Of a stretch of DNA of 64,000 nucleotides, positions 1-11,543 are shown one piece after another (position 1 is the first letter of the stretch; each line of letters opens with the position of its first letter). Both the position numbers and the translations under genes were made by a program. Origin of the DNA: Salvator merianae (taxonomy: Eukaryota; Chordata; Lepidosauria; Squamata; Teiidae); contig QVOM02000021.1 in assembly GCA_003586115.2 (NCBI GenBank), positions 9,438,248-9,502,247 of the forward strand, in the 5' to 3' direction. The notes beneath the pieces are model-generated. The model made no database searches. It had not been told where the DNA came from and saw only the letters and a list, made by a program, of their open reading frames with translations.

Positions 1-107
1 CTTACTCTTGAGTTAAATGCTATATTGAAATCTCCAGCAATTATAACTGGAACAGTTGCAAAATGCTTAATTTTATGAAGTACTTCTTTTCGGTATATTT
101 TCTGGTT

Positions 108-455
108 TCAGTTAGGTGAGTTGACTGAGGCCAACGTTAACTTATAAGTATTTAATTGAATATTTAAAATTATATATCTACCATTTAGGTCTAACAATTG
201 CTGATGTGCCTGAACTCCTAGATGATTGTGAATTAAAATGGCTACTCCTCTAGCTTTAGTTGATCCTGGTGATTTGTACTCATTGTATTTGGTAGTTGGT
301 AATAGCTTGTAATTGATCCTTTCAGCAGGTTGATATGATTCTTGGATCATGCAGATATATGGAGCACCTTTTTTAATTTGCACCCAAATCCTGTATCTTT
401 TTTGTAGGGCATTTAATCCTTTAACATTGTATGACATTATCTTCATTCCTTCCAT
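108..455 (-). pseudogene. L1 ORF2 N-terminal endonuclease fragment
   Basis: The 115-residue frame begins MEGMKIMSYNVKGLNALQKR, which matches the start of the apurinic-like endonuclease (EEP) domain of L1 ORF2: the SYNVKGLN block supplies the Asn of the active site, and an IQES block about 30 residues later supplies the catalytic Glu. This domain nicks target DNA to prime reverse transcription. The frame closes after about 115 residues, before the remaining catalytic blocks, so it is broken. The first Met fits the usual ORF2 start because the conserved block begins only a few residues later. What is seen is the motif order and the position downstream of an ORF1-like region; function is inferred from the family, and the copy is not expected to be active. 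Confidence 0.75.
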
Positions 456-1479
456 TTTGCATGTTCACTTCACTCTAGACTGGTAAGATCGGGGATTTGC
501 ACAAAAAAATGATGTTCCAGCAAGGAGTACCTGTGCCTATCTCTGCAAAGCAGAAAAAATCTCAGGTATCCAACAGAGAATCTAGAAGATTCTCTGATGT
601 ACCTGTGCTAAGCGAGAAAGCCTTATGACCTTCTTGCCATATATTCCTGTGATTACAAATCATTTGCCACTTTTCTTTCCTAATGTTCCACCTCCCAATT
701 CTTACATCATTTTTCACATTTGTTTAGAGGCTTCAATTCTCCTAGCCCCCTCTTGCTTTGTTATCTGTCTTTGTTCCCTGTCTTGCTTCCTCCCTGCCCC
801 ACCCTCCTCTTCCCAATATGGCATTAATGTTAAAATATATATATAAGGGATTATTCAATGAAATTCCAAATTTTATTTAAACATGCAGTGTTTCTCGTAT
901 ATCCTTATCAAAGGTTTTATACATTATTCTCTAAAACCTTAGACTTATTCTAAGTAACTTGAATAAAGCAATATATCATCCTAATTTCATAAAGTAGCAA
1001 GTCATAGGAATCTTGTAATTAATATACTTAGCATACTATATCAGACTACACTCTGCAGTTAACAAACCATCTTAAAAAGAGGGGGGGAAAGAAAGAAAGT
1101 AGAGAAGGAAGAAAAGCAGAGAAGAAAGAAAAGAGAGGCAGATGAAAGCAAAGAAATATTACTCTGTGCAGAACCTTACTAAATGAATATTTTTAACTGG
1201 CTTCATACTGCTTCTGAGTTTAAGTTTTATCATTGAGCTTCTAAAGTCTTTTGTTTACAAGTGAGTCTGTTAAGTTTGTTTATATTTTTAGTTGTGTACC
1301 GTGCTTGCATTTCTCTTCTCCCCCGTCATCTCTCAGATTGTCTTATGGATGCTTGTTTTGGGAAGGGTGGTTGTATATTTCAGCGTTTCTTTGGGCTGTT
1401 TGATAGAAGTTGTTTAGATGAAACTGAAACTACTTCTTCTAATACTTTTCAGGCATTTTGCATTGTCTGAGGGGATCCT

Positions 1480-2440
1480 CTGAGTAGGAGGATTACCAGG
1501 TATTGACTCATACAACTCTGTGACTTGTTCTGGGATATAAGCAATATAAGTATCTCCTTGATTGGAAAGCACCATCTATAAATAATGGGAAAGTCTCTCA
1601 ATTTTTGAAGTTCTTGCTCGAAAGTTTTCCTGGCTGCTAAAACTTCCTGTGGCAGGTCATAAAATATAGAATTTGAGGCTCCATCTATACAGAGGTCTTG
1701 TTAATTTTGTAAGGCTTTGATTATTTCCATTTTTTTGCCATATGATTCAAAGACTACAGTTATGTCTTAAGGTGGCTTGCCTGGAGCAGGATGGTGGTAG
1801 AGTGCTCTATGAACTCTTTTTAAGTTTGTCGTTTCAACATTATGGTTAGGAATAACCTCCTTCCACCATTCTGTTAAGATCTTCCTTCAAATCTCCTCTA
1901 TGGTCAGACTCTTTCCAGCCTCTTATGCGTATGGTATTTTGTCTCATTCTCAAGCAAACATCCAGTAACATAGATCTATTCGTAATCAGATCTTGCTGTA
2001 ACTCATCTAGCCTTGTGTCAGTTTTCTGTTGAGCTGTTTTAAGAATTTGTACATCCTCCTCAGCTTGGCTAAGGTTCTGCTGGAGAGCTTCTTGCTTGTT
2101 TGAAATAGAAGTTATTGTTCGGGTTAAGCTCACAATTTCTCTTTAAAAGTCTGTTTTCCTTTCCTTTAAGTCTTTGCTAATGTCCATAATAATAGCTGAG
2201 AGATTAGGGAGCAGCTCAGCCTTTTGTAGTCTTTGCTTGTCTCCTGCAGTTGTGGAAAATCAGCTGCATTTCCCTTTGCTGTGCACTCCGCAGCCACAGT
2301 GGGTCTGCTGAGCATTTATTTTTATTTAAGACTTAGTTTTCTCTGCTAGTTAAGATACTTCGGGCTCTCTTGGTGGTTGAAGGTATCTTATATTTGCTTT
2401 TTACATCTTCCGCAGAGTTAAGTTGTTTTAACAGCTGCAA
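1480..2440 (-). pseudogene. L1 ORF1 (RNA-binding chaperone) remnant
   Basis: On the minus strand a 95-residue frame (2133-1846) is rich in Gln, Glu, Lys and Leu with heptad-like spacing, as in the ORF1 coiled coil, and runs into NTIRIRGWKE, the typical start of the ORF1 RRM domain. After a stop near 1846 the C-terminal domain resumes in another frame: around 1690-1560 I read DLPQEVLAARKTFEQELQKL and then an IIYRWCFP block, which resembles the end of L1 ORF1. Upstream, near 2440-2350, a KRAR-type basic stretch is probably the N-terminus. ORF1 protein forms trimers that coat L1 RNA. At least two frame breaks make this a pseudogene. Its place upstream of the ORF2 endonuclease supports the call. 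Confidence 0.65.
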
Positions 2441-2499
2441 ATTAGAAGCCTCCTGGCGTTTTGGGGAGAGGATCTCGCTCCTGCGTCTAGCTGGATCCC

Positions 2500-2906
2500 T
2501 CGTACATGTTCACCTCTGAATAGCCAAACCCATTGATCCCAACCATAGGAAGGCATGGGCAGGATCAGCACCATCTGAACTGATAGTGCTGATCCAGATT
2601 AGCCCATGCCATGGCTTTGGAAGCTTGCACAAGCTTTGTGAATGCACCTCTATGCCTCCAAAAACTAGGAGCAAAAATCCCCAGTCTCATGGCCTTGGGA
2701 GTGCTTGACGGGTGCTATGCCACCCCACTGAAATGTGTCCCTTGGTAGTCCCAAACACAGGAGGCATGCCTCTTGTGTTCTGGATCAGGGCCACTGCTCC
2801 ACTGGTAGACCGTATTAAATGCATCTACCAGTGAGCCAGATTAAGGCCTAGATGTGTCCTCCACAGATCCTTAATTCGCATTAAAGGTCTGTGCAGAAAA
2901 GGCCAT
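2500..2906 (+). mobile_element. Non-autonomous DNA transposon, stem-loop family B
   Basis: This 0.4-kb segment is clearly homologous, with moderate divergence, to 57560-57960 and its duplicate at 59468-59868: the same order of blocks around ATTGATCCCAAC, GGATCAGC, TTAGCCCA, GCTTGCACAAGCTT and AACACAGGAGGCATGCCT. It ends in GTGCAGAAAAGGCC, a terminus shared with several other short elements here. A stem-loop of over 20 paired bases lies near 2552-2608, and a smaller one near 2622-2645. No coding capacity. The left end is not sharply defined. The superfamily is unknown because I could not establish the target duplication. Confidence 0.65.
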
Positions 2907-2984
2907 AGTCTGCACTAGCATGTGGAGGGCAGGTCACTATTCCAGAATATAATCTGGAACAAGGCCCAGTGCAGAAATGGCCAT
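2903..2984 (+). mobile_element. Half copy of palindromic MITE family A
   Basis: The run from TAGTCTGCACTAGCATGTGG to CAGTGCAGAAATGGCC is the right half of the near-palindromic MITE seen complete at 49897-50080 and 52330-52512. It abuts the end of the preceding family B element, so the two may share a terminus or be a fused derivative. Confidence 0.65.
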
Positions 2985-3473
2985 GTTATCAGCAAGATCA
3001 GAGTCCTTCCAGGTCTCTGTGGGCATTGAATCTTGACCTTCTGAATGCAAAGCAAGCATATCCATATTAAACCATGAACCTTCTTGCCTAGAAATCTTTT
3101 TTTTTAATGACATCTTGTTGAATTGAAAACAGAAAAGCTGCGTTAGGAAATGCATATGCATTTCCATGTGCCAAATTGTAGAGGTTTACATAGTATACGT
3201 GAGTCTCTCAGCAAATTACAAAAGATCAGATTTTTTTGCTGAAAATAACTCAGAACATAGTGATGTATAGCTGGTAGTTTACAAATATGGTAAATTTCTT
3301 TTATATATTAGAATAAACATTCCAAAATAGTGAAATTGATAAATCTTTACTTGCCTGCCAAGATCTTGCTATCATTAGTCATGCTTTCACAAGCAGGAAT
3401 ATTATTAACCCTTTGATGCTGCCCAGTGTCCATATTTTCAAAAAGCTGAAGCAGAAGTTGCTTAGAATTCCAA
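2985..3473. other. Unassigned A/T-rich stretch
   Basis: I see no coding frame, terminal repeat or tandem repeat here beyond short homopolymers. Probably old, diverged repeat or unique DNA. Confidence 0.5.
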
Positions 3474-4058
3474 GGGTATTTTCGCACTTACCATAGCAGA
3501 ATGGTTTAATTAACAGGCTTCAGACCGGTGAAGATGGAGTCCGTTGAGTGCTATACGCACTTGCCAGCAATTGAAACAACTCCAAGCTGACCAGCAGAGG
3601 GAGCAGTGCAAATGGGAATCCACTAGGCAGGAAATGAGGTCACGAATGAAAGAGGCACGAATGCAAACATAGAGCTAGTAATCTGAAACATAGAGCTACT
3701 ACTTTGAAGTTAGAGCAGCTCCTTTCAGAGCTGTCTTTGAAATGGCAGCTGGGGTGCAAAGCCAAAAAGGCAAACCGGGTTGCAAAGCGTCGGACGGTGC
3801 CTGCGTGGCCCCACCAGCCCCTCCCCACCACCATTTCAAACCAGGAAGCAGTGCGAACACACCTCCCCCCATCTGCGCTTGATTGCGCAGGTTGGAATCG
3901 GGACAGCAAATTACTTCTCCAGCCTTCCCCAGCTTCAAGTGAGCATCAGGTGCACCTTGGTGCAATTCAGGACTGCTGGGGCTGGTAGCGAGTGCAGATG
4001 CACTTGACTAGTGAGAGAACAAGAACATTCTTCTCGCAAAGTGTGAAAATGGCCAATG
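3474..4058 (+). mobile_element. Non-autonomous DNA transposon, family E (short form)
   Basis: The ends are inverted: TATTTTCGCACTTACCATAG on the left and GTGTGAAAATGGCC on the right, both variants of the TTTTCRCACTT terminus. The interior matches the left part of the larger element at 23869-25162: both contain CCCCACCACCATTT, a block reading GCGCAGGTTGGAATCGGGAC or its variant, and then a CAAATTA or CAATTTA stretch. This copy lacks the large palindrome of the bigger relative. Short open frames on both strands are accidental. Confidence 0.6.
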
Positions 4059-4109
4059 TGTCTGAGTTGTCTCTAACGTCTATCATCATATATCATAATT
4101 GAGTAAATT

Positions 4110-4590
4110 TGCAAAAAAAAATGCACTTACCATTAATCCTGATCAGGAGCCTCCATAGTTGGATTCTGAGCCTCATTGATCCACATGTTAGTATGGATCT
4201 GTGGGACCCGCTGGGATGCTCTATCTGCATTAGATGGAGTGTGATCCAGATCAGGAACACCTGCTCAGGATCAACAGTAGACACATTTAAGCAGATCTAC
4301 TGGTGGACCAGCAATGGTTCAGAAAATGGCATGCATCTCACGTTCAGGACTACCAGGGGACCCATTTCAGTGGCATACCAAAGCATGTCACTGAAATTGG
4401 TCCCCCAGAGGCTCTTGGAGTTCTTGAAGCTCGGCTGCGAAGTTCACCTAAACTTCAGGGCAAGGTGGGAGCAGATGGCAGATGGCACTGTTCTAGACCA
4501 CACTTTTCTGTGGTCTGAATCAGCAGCCCTAGCTGATCCTGATCCACTCTTTTGGACCATGGAGAGATAAGTGCAGACCGTATCCTCTTA
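4110..4590 (+). mobile_element. Non-autonomous DNA transposon, family B-like
   Basis: Starts with TGCACTTACC and ends near ATAAGTGCAGACC, consistent with the shared TGCACTT termini. It aligns with 54745-55195: the same succession of CATAGTTGGATTCTGAGCCT, TGATCCACATGTTA, GATCTACTGGTGGACCAGCA and a TTTCAGTGG...TCACTGAAA stem-loop. A 153-residue frame on the plus strand is fortuitous: it has no recognisable motif and its homologue elsewhere is not open. Confidence 0.6.
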
Positions 4591-5754
4591 TTCTCTGTTT
4601 AACTGGGAAGGAGCAATAATTTTTAAAACTATGGGAAATATTTATAGCTTTCTATGTCATTGCCGTCAGTTGCTAACTTTGGAAACTTCAAAGAGTTTCC
4701 TTAAGAATGGAAACAGCAAGTTGGCCTAAGTATTTCCTAAGCAGAGCAGGTATTCTGTGTAATAGGTTACTTAGAGTAATGATTAATCTAGACCTAGCAA
4801 TTTGGAGCAGCTGTGTTTTCTAGAAATTATTATTTTGAATTTTGAAAGCAGCTGGATATATGAAAGTTACATAGTAGAAAGGAAGATGAAATAATTTTGT
4901 TAAGATTGTATACACTCTCATACCCTGTCTAAACCACAATTCATCTGTAATTGTGATCCATTCCAGAGACCAAATATTCATGCCAAACTGTGTAAACACA
5001 AAATATGCACCCTGCGGGAAAAAAATGTGGTTAGTATTCAGGTCTGATAAAACAAATGTTGATAAATGCTGGCAATGAATTATCTTAATGAAAAAGGGAA
5101 AGCAGCCAACTTGTTCAGGTGATTGTTTTATCTTAACGCATAAGATAAATGTTAAATGCAGCCTTTGTAAAGCACCTCTTTGTCCACACCCCATGTGTCC
5201 ACATATTTCCCTTTATATTTTAAGAAACTATATGAACCTTACTAGACAAGAGTTTTAGAGCAGAACTGAGGAGCTTTTGCAGTGATAACATCCCATGTAA
5301 AAGAGAGATCTTTATGGCAAAGGCGGGTTATAGCCCTTGTAATCTGCATTTCTTCAAGAGTGCTTTGCGCATCCCTTACCTTATTCCCTTTTTGATGTTG
5401 CACTTGTAAATGCCCATTTGTAGAGACTTGTGTGGGTGTTTCAGGGGAGGACAAGAAGGCATTTCTAGAGCCTTTTTTGCACTGTCAATTGATCAGTTAT
5501 CCAGCACATAGACGCCCCAAAGCTCAAGTGCAAGTGAGGATGGCTAATCCTTGGCTGCAGAAGGGAGCAAGCTGCTCATGAAGGCAAGGCAAGCTGGAGC
5601 AAGTCAGATGGCCACCCCTAACATCTCCAGGCCTAAAGCCTGGCAGGTGGAGAAATAAGAAGGATCGTAGCCTCCATATTGGTCAGGAGGGAGGAAGCAG
5701 GTCATGAAGGGAAGACAAGCGATCCTAAAGCTCATCCTGCCTTTTGTTTTACTG
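4590..5754. other. Unassigned stretch of about 1.2 kb
   Basis: A/T-rich DNA with only short open frames (longest 124 residues, no motif). I see no terminal repeats, tandem repeats or exon-like signal I would defend. Confidence 0.5.
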
Positions 5755-6090
5755 TCAGGGCCTATTTGCATTTGCTAGTCAAGTGCTTCCGTACTTGATG
5801 GGGGCCTGAGCAGCCAGGAGTGGGCTTCATCTGTTTCAGATCGCTACTACTACTACTCCACAACCCTACCAGGAAGAGATAGTCACCTCCTGGTAGGGTG
5901 CATTCACACTTACCTGGAGCTGAAGCATCCAGGCTGGTACGAGAACGCAAATGTGCAAGTGTGATTGCCCAATCACGCCTGTACAATGGTGGAGCACACA
6001 TGTGGAATTGCTTGATTGGGTAGCTGGCTTCTGGTCCAGTTTTTGGCCATGCAGTGCGGATAGTGTTCAGTGTAGCAAGGCCCTAAATCC
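5755..6090 (+). mobile_element. Short DNA transposon, family D
   Basis: Begins GGGCCTATTTGCATTTG, matching the GGCCTGTTTGCAC start of the family D copy at 27077, and ends around AGCAAGGCCC. A perfect 12-bp stem lies at 5863-5899 (ACCCTACCAGGA with TCCTGGTAGGGT). It holds the same CTGAGC...GATCGCTACTA block order as the 27-kb copy. Target duplication not identified. Confidence 0.55.
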
Positions 6091-6676
6091 TGATATTAGA
6101 GCACAAAAATTGTGGTTATAATTTTCTGTGTTTACCATTGTGACTTTGGTGACATCGATACATAGTAAAAAAATAAGTGGCTCAGAAGTGGCTTAGAAGT
6201 TGCAGCATGAAGACGCTTGAGCTCCATTCCATCTCTAATCCACATTAAAGACCAGAAAATGATTCTGGATTGTGGATTAGAAGTGCAATGGGAACACTAG
6301 CATATGGATAAGTTCATGAGCCAGCTTTTAAATCAGCTTTTTTATTGTGTGTGGATGTAGTACTACTAAGAAGCATATTTGGTCTATATAATGAAGAACT
6401 GGATTCAAATACCTCCTCACACTCTGGTCTTGAAGGTAATTTGCCATTTTAAGGAATTAAGTTGGGGAACCAGAGTGAAAGGAATAAATGGAGGAGAAAA
6501 CAGAAGGCTATGGTGTCAGTGACTCCCCATTGCTTTAGGTCTCAGAGGACTCAAGGCCAGATGCCTCATTTCTCTGCTAGAGAAGAATCGACAATTTGTA
6601 AAGGAGACTCCGTGCAGGTCTCCCTCAAAGGAAGGACAGACCCAGGCCAAAGAACTTTTAAAATTATGAAATAATC
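6091..6676. other. Unassigned stretch
   Basis: Nothing recognised beyond short accidental frames. It forms the left flank of the Harbinger-like element. Confidence 0.5.
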
Positions 6677-6679
6677 TAA

Positions 6680-7749
6680 GACCGCGGTCGGACATCGTCA
6701 ATGTAATCCGTATAGAAGAGTACACGCAGTGAATTCGTCTTCTGGTCATTCCCACAGTTACATTTTAACACGGAGTCAATTCGTACTTGCTCGTTCCCAC
6801 ACTGATATTTCCCGTGCTTGGCAGTACCCTTTCTGCCTCCACCCCTCATCAAATTCTCCTCCCTATGCAGTCAGCGATTGGCTGCAGTCCCAACGTTCAA
6901 ACCTTGACGTCACAGGGGCGAGAAAGTCAAGCTCCACTCTGCATGTCCCTGCTGCTACTTCAGAACATGGATTAACTTGGCAGCATTACTAGTCATTCGC
7001 CATTTGCTCCTCCCTGCAGCCTCTGTCTACCGAAGCAGAACTTAAAAACTACGTTCACTTTAAAACTATGAACTTTAAAAAACTAAGCTTTTGAAATGCG
7101 CAGTTCTGCTATCCTGCTGTTTCACTTTAACTAAGCTTTTGAAATGCGCATGAGAGCTCCCCTGCTGATTCACTTTAGCGCAACTGCGCAATTTAAAAGT
7201 AGCGGGAGAGGTCCATAACAAAGGGAAAAAGTGGGGAGGGAACGTAGGGAGGCTCTACTATTTTTAACTGTGTGCTGACCAGGCAAAACTCCAAACAGGC
7301 GCAGTTTATTTTTTCCTTTAAAGAGCAGACGGAAGTGGAGAAAGCCTTTAATTTCTTCCTGGCAGGACCGCAGCTTAGCGAAGAAGGAGGACGATTTCTT
7401 TTCCCCTGGCAGCGAGGGAAAGGGGGATAATGGAGGCAGAGGAAACTAATGTGCTTCCTGCCCACCCACAAAGTCTGTCATTGGATGGCACAAAATGGGG
7501 ATCCCTCCCTCTGCACGCCCCCCAAAACAGTACGGTCCCTCTCAAATAATCGCTTTCCCCATGCCCACAGCACAAAGTAAAGCACACTAGCGATCTGGAA
7601 CGGCTTGAGAGTTCATTAAATCCGAAGACAAAGTAATCCGGATTTAGCCTATTTAATCCATAAAAATTACGGAACGGCAAGATCCTGTCGGGACAGCGGG
7701 AACTGAAGACGGGCTGTAAACTGATTAAATGCCCTGTCGGAACGCAGCC
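6680..7749 (+). mobile_element. Harbinger-like non-autonomous element, copy 1 (1.07 kb)
   Basis: Imperfect terminal inverted repeats (GACCGCGGTCGGACA on the left, TGTCGGAACGCAGCC on the right) are flanked by the 3-bp duplication TAA (6677-6679 and 7750-7752). GGCC-like ends with a TAA duplication are typical of the PIF/Harbinger superfamily. The element is collinear with 27278-28532 over most of its length, and the two copies differ at many positions, so they are old independent insertions. It encodes no transposase; the frames here are short. The interior contains an inverted CCAAT box near 6867 and a perfect cAMP-response-type palindrome TGACGTCA at 6905-6912, both kept in the sister copy. 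The superfamily call is inferred from ends and duplication only. Confidence 0.7.
6905..6912. promoter_or_regulatory. CRE-like palindrome TGACGTCA inside the Harbinger-like element
   Basis: A perfect 8-bp CREB/ATF-type site lies about 35 bp downstream of an inverted CCAAT box (GATTGGCTGCAG). The same pair occurs at the matching place in the other copy (27514-27521). This is sequence only; no activity is shown. Confidence 0.4.
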
Positions 7750-7752
7750 TAA

Positions 7753-9900
7753 GATTACAATTTACTGGAGTGTGCACGGGGGACTCCCCAGATGATGAGG
7801 AGCCATGTTGACATGTACAGAATGTCCACACTGGCTATTAACATGACCCATCATGCAGGCAGAAAGTTCCTCCAGCACTGTATCAGAAACAACATCTGGG
7901 ATCTGGTTTCCCCAACTCCCTTCTTTTGTTTCATTCTCAAGCATGCGTTGGGCTTTCAATGAAATTCTGGAGAAGCCTCCATGCCAGATCAGTAAAGATA
8001 GTGCAAAATTACCGGTGCTTCCTTTACTTCGAATTAGGTGGCCGACAGACCAGCAGATCCCTGAGTTGGCATCGAGGCTGTCTGCAAAAGAGAAGAAGAA
8101 ATACATTAAATTACATTTTAAAAGCCCTGTTTCAAGGATCAGGTGGTTTGATCCATTCGAACAAACACCCGCTGGTTCAGTCAGATTCAAATTGTACCCT
8201 TTCGAACAGGGAGTGGTTTGCTTTGGTTCTAGCTGGGTTGAACCACCAGATTCGACTGAACTGATCTGAACCCAAACTAGTTCAGCAATCTCTAGGAAAG
8301 GATATTTTGAGATACTGGGTGGCATCTCTGCCCCTTTCCTGTACAGAGTATGAGTTCAATATCCACTCATTTTGTAGAAATCATAGTCTTTCAAAAAATC
8401 AACGGAGGAAGCTAGTTATCAAATAAATACATTTCACTGATTTTCTCAGTTCACAAAGAGCACTTGTTCTCTCTCTTATTCTTGTTGTCTTTCTATCTCA
8501 TACACACATGCTCCTTGTGGATAAGACATTCAGGGTATCTCGACTGCACTAGCAACAGGCACCTCAGGGAGGCAAATCTGCCATAATGGGTTATTCTCAT
8601 GATTTCAGTCAGCTTCAGTGAGGAGCCTGATGGCTCTCACTGCCATTGCTGAAACTGCAATTCTCAGGTTGACCTGCATGCAAACATGGTGCATTTTACT
8701 ACTGTAAAGGCTCAGCTCAGTGGACAAATTTCAACCTCAGAGCTGTTGCTTGTAAACTAAACCTTTTGTCCCTTGGAGGAGTGTTGAAATTCCACCACGT
8801 GCCCTCATTCCCCTTCAGCAGTGTGTGTTGTGGAGACAGGCAGGCTTCATTGCCCCTTCAGTGTGGTTTGAATGACCACTGAAGACACAGCCATAATCCC
8901 TCCATGGTGACATCTTTTCAGAAATTGCTTATATTACCTATGGAAAGGAAACCACTTTGATCATGGCTGTGAAAAAAAAGATGTCCCACCTCCATAATAC
9001 TTGTAGTGAAGGGAAGGGCAGACACATGCAGTTGGGTGCAAGTGGTTGCTACTCACTGGTTTAGGGATTAAGGACAAGAGGCAGGGTATCATACATATGA
9101 AGCTATCTTCTGGCTGCAAGTCTGTCTTTAGGACACTGCTTTTGTACAGGACTCAGAAGACACAGTTTAAATTAATCATTTTTATGTAGTTTGAAAACTG
9201 GTTGTAGGGACTGAAGATCTGAAATTGGGACATCTTTTAGTTTAGATGGTGCCTTGGTTTTCACACTCATTCATCAAGTGTAAATTTTGTGAGTTTGCAC
9301 TTAAAATGTGAAATAAACAAATATCTGCCCATTCCTCTAGGTCATCTGTTTCTCAGTAACCTGTGCAGCATTTCCTGGGAGAAAGCAGACAGATAAAACA
9401 ATCACCTGACTCTGCTTTCCCAATATCTGCTTACGGCTCTCTTCTGCACTGTCTTCACTTTTCTCCTCAAAGAAGACGAGATGTTGCTATTTATTGAGAG
9501 CTCACCACTGCAAGATTTAGCCAGCGGTCAATACCAAAGCCAACGAAACATGTATAATAGGGACACATGAGGAAGTTCCAACCGATCGTTACATGTGAAA
9601 TTACATCTAGAAATACCATTGGGCAATGGGAAAAGAAAATGCATCCTGTCCCCTTTCTGCTTAATGATCTACTCTGCCAGGTCTTATTAAAGCACTCAGA
9701 GGAACCCTAATGCTTCATTCTCTGCCTGCGTTTTATTTAAACAACTGCAGACGTTGAAGGGCTTTAACATTCACTCACAGAGGATTTGTTTTTAGCAAAT
9801 TGCATGCTGAAGAGAGTACTAATCATGTAAACATGTTCCCCAGAGAGAGAGCCTATTTAGAAGCATACAGAGGGATGCTGCCCGGTGACTTTGCTGGTTT
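7753..9900. other. Unassigned 2.1-kb stretch with overlapping open frames at 7762-8325
   Basis: A minus-strand frame of 187 residues (8325-7762) overlaps a plus-strand frame of 138 residues (7853-8269). I recognise neither protein, and composition does not favour one strand. Around 8140-8280 there are repeated TTCGAAC and GGTTTGAACC-like words, as in other repeats here, so a transposon relic is likely. The rest (8330-9900) shows no repeats or motifs that I can name. Confidence 0.4.
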
Positions 9901-11477
9901 AATTTTGCATTAGTGTGCTGAGATCACCAGGCATTAAGCTGATTGGAGGAGATTCGTTCGCTGTCTGTGCCGCTCTGAGGGTTTTGCTGAGTAGCGTGAT
10001 GGCCAAGGAGATTTACAGAGAGGATTTAGAAAGGGCAGTAGCCTTTCCATTCCTAGCCTACAGAAGGGAATGTAAAACCGAAAGGGAAGAAACGTGTTTG
10101 AGAGTCATTATGATGAGAGTCCTGAGGGAAGCATTACTAATAGCATAGGGTCCTTTTACACAGCCACAAAAAGCTGCACGGAAGGAGTCCAAGGAAGGCA
10201 CATGGCAACCACACACAGTGCACCCACGGGGACTGCAGACAGCCCACCCCAGAGGGCAGCAAGCACCCTTGGTGTCAACTGTTTAGCAGGGCAGAAAAAC
10301 CCACTCCAGGGCATTTTCCTGTCTCATTCACTCCTGCTGCCCCTGTGCAGAGGGATAGTTGTGGCCAGACAGAAAATGGCCCACATCTGGTCAAGAAAAA
10401 CGTGGCTTAGAGGTGGTAGCGGCCACATCCTGGTGTTCCTATTTCACCTTTAATCTTCATTAAGAGCCAGGAAAGTGTTGGGATGGGAACACTCACTGCC
10501 ATGTTCTACCATCACAAAGCTGCTGCTTCTCCTCTACCGCGTTCTCTTTCCCTTTCCTTAACTTTGCTAAATGTAATGCATTCGTCTAGCCCTTAATTTG
10601 CTAGAACTCTTTTGCATTTGAGTTTCCACTTGAAGATCATCGCCTCAAGCAAACACTTTAGTTGATTCTGGACTGATACAGCTGATCTTTGTGCAGTCAT
10701 AGCAACCATATCTAGATCCATAAAAGGAAGACTCATCACCTTTTGAGCTAAGCCATGACATCTTTAAATTGCTGTCTGTGCCCTCACAGCTACGGGGGAA
10801 GGCACCTGGGGGCAGACTTCTCCATGCTTGTCATTGGAGCACAATTTTGGGCCCTCACCTCCAGGCACCTTAGGTGGGCATCATGCTCTCCAGCAGGGGT
10901 GTTGTGCTGCCAAAAATGGAAACATAACACCCAAGACCCTCCTGGGAAGCACCCATAGCAATAAGTGGAGACATAGCTGGATCTCTGTTGAAATAAAGTG
11001 TTGTCCCTTCCCTTTCCAGAACCAGCCTTCTTATCAGTTTCTTCTTTCTCTTCAACATAGCTTGCCTCTTCTTTCCCATAACAGTAAGTTCATCTTTAAG
11101 AAAAAGGGGCAGAACTGAAGATAAGGAGGGCTCGCTTAAGACTGAAGTAACTTTGCAGTCTCTTCTTCTTCTTGTGGGCAGTTCCAAAAGTTTTCAAGCA
11201 AAGCTGAAATAACCTGTTTTTGTACCAAGCAATCCAAAGGGAGTTCACCCATCACTAATTCTGTCCCACCAAAGTCAGTGGAACTTTGAAAGAATTAACA
11301 TTGGCACAGGCGTGTCCAAAGCCAAGTGCTAAATCATTGCAATGAACTATCCTGCAAAAATGGCACTCCAAAAGAGCTCCACCACTGTGGTTGGAAAGAA
11401 TATTTGTGATGGAACTGTGCATTTAAACAAAGTGTGTCATAATTCAAACCAACTGCTGGAAGTCCCTCTCCTCCTTG
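9901..11477. other. Unassigned 1.6-kb stretch
   Basis: Low in visible repeats, with only short frames (longest about 119 residues, no motif). No terminal repeats or tandem repeats found by eye. Confidence 0.45.
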
Positions 11478-11543
11478 CCTCCCTCCCTCCCTCCCTCCTT
11501 CCTTCCTTCCTTCCTTCCTTCCTTCCTTCCTTCCTTCCTTCCT
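11478..11543 (+). repeat. (CCTC/CCTT)n microsatellite
   Basis: About 5 CCTC units grade into about 11 uninterrupted CCTT units, ending exactly where the CR1 sequence begins. An apparent LPPSFLPSF-type peptide here is only the translated microsatellite. Confidence 0.95.

Larger units (their letters stand above)
1..2490 (-). mobile_element. L1-clade LINE, 5' portion (minus strand), runs off the left edge
   Basis: Read on the minus strand, this stretch has the order expected of an L1 retrotransposon: an ORF1-like coding region (about 2440 down to 1480), a spacer of about 1 kb, then the start of an ORF2 endonuclease (455 down to 108), with the rest of ORF2 outside the window. The spacer contains a purine-rich run near 1080-1135 on the plus strand. 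Both ORFs are interrupted, so the copy is dead. The 5' limit is uncertain; I place it just before the next repeat at about 2500. Both ORF assignments are by motif and order. The family resembles the diverse L1s of non-mammalian vertebrates rather than mammalian L1. Confidence 0.75.

Noticed and set aside
4109..4570. 153-residue plus-strand open frame
   Set aside because: It lies within a family B transposon, and the homologous region at 54.7-55.2 kb is not open in that frame.
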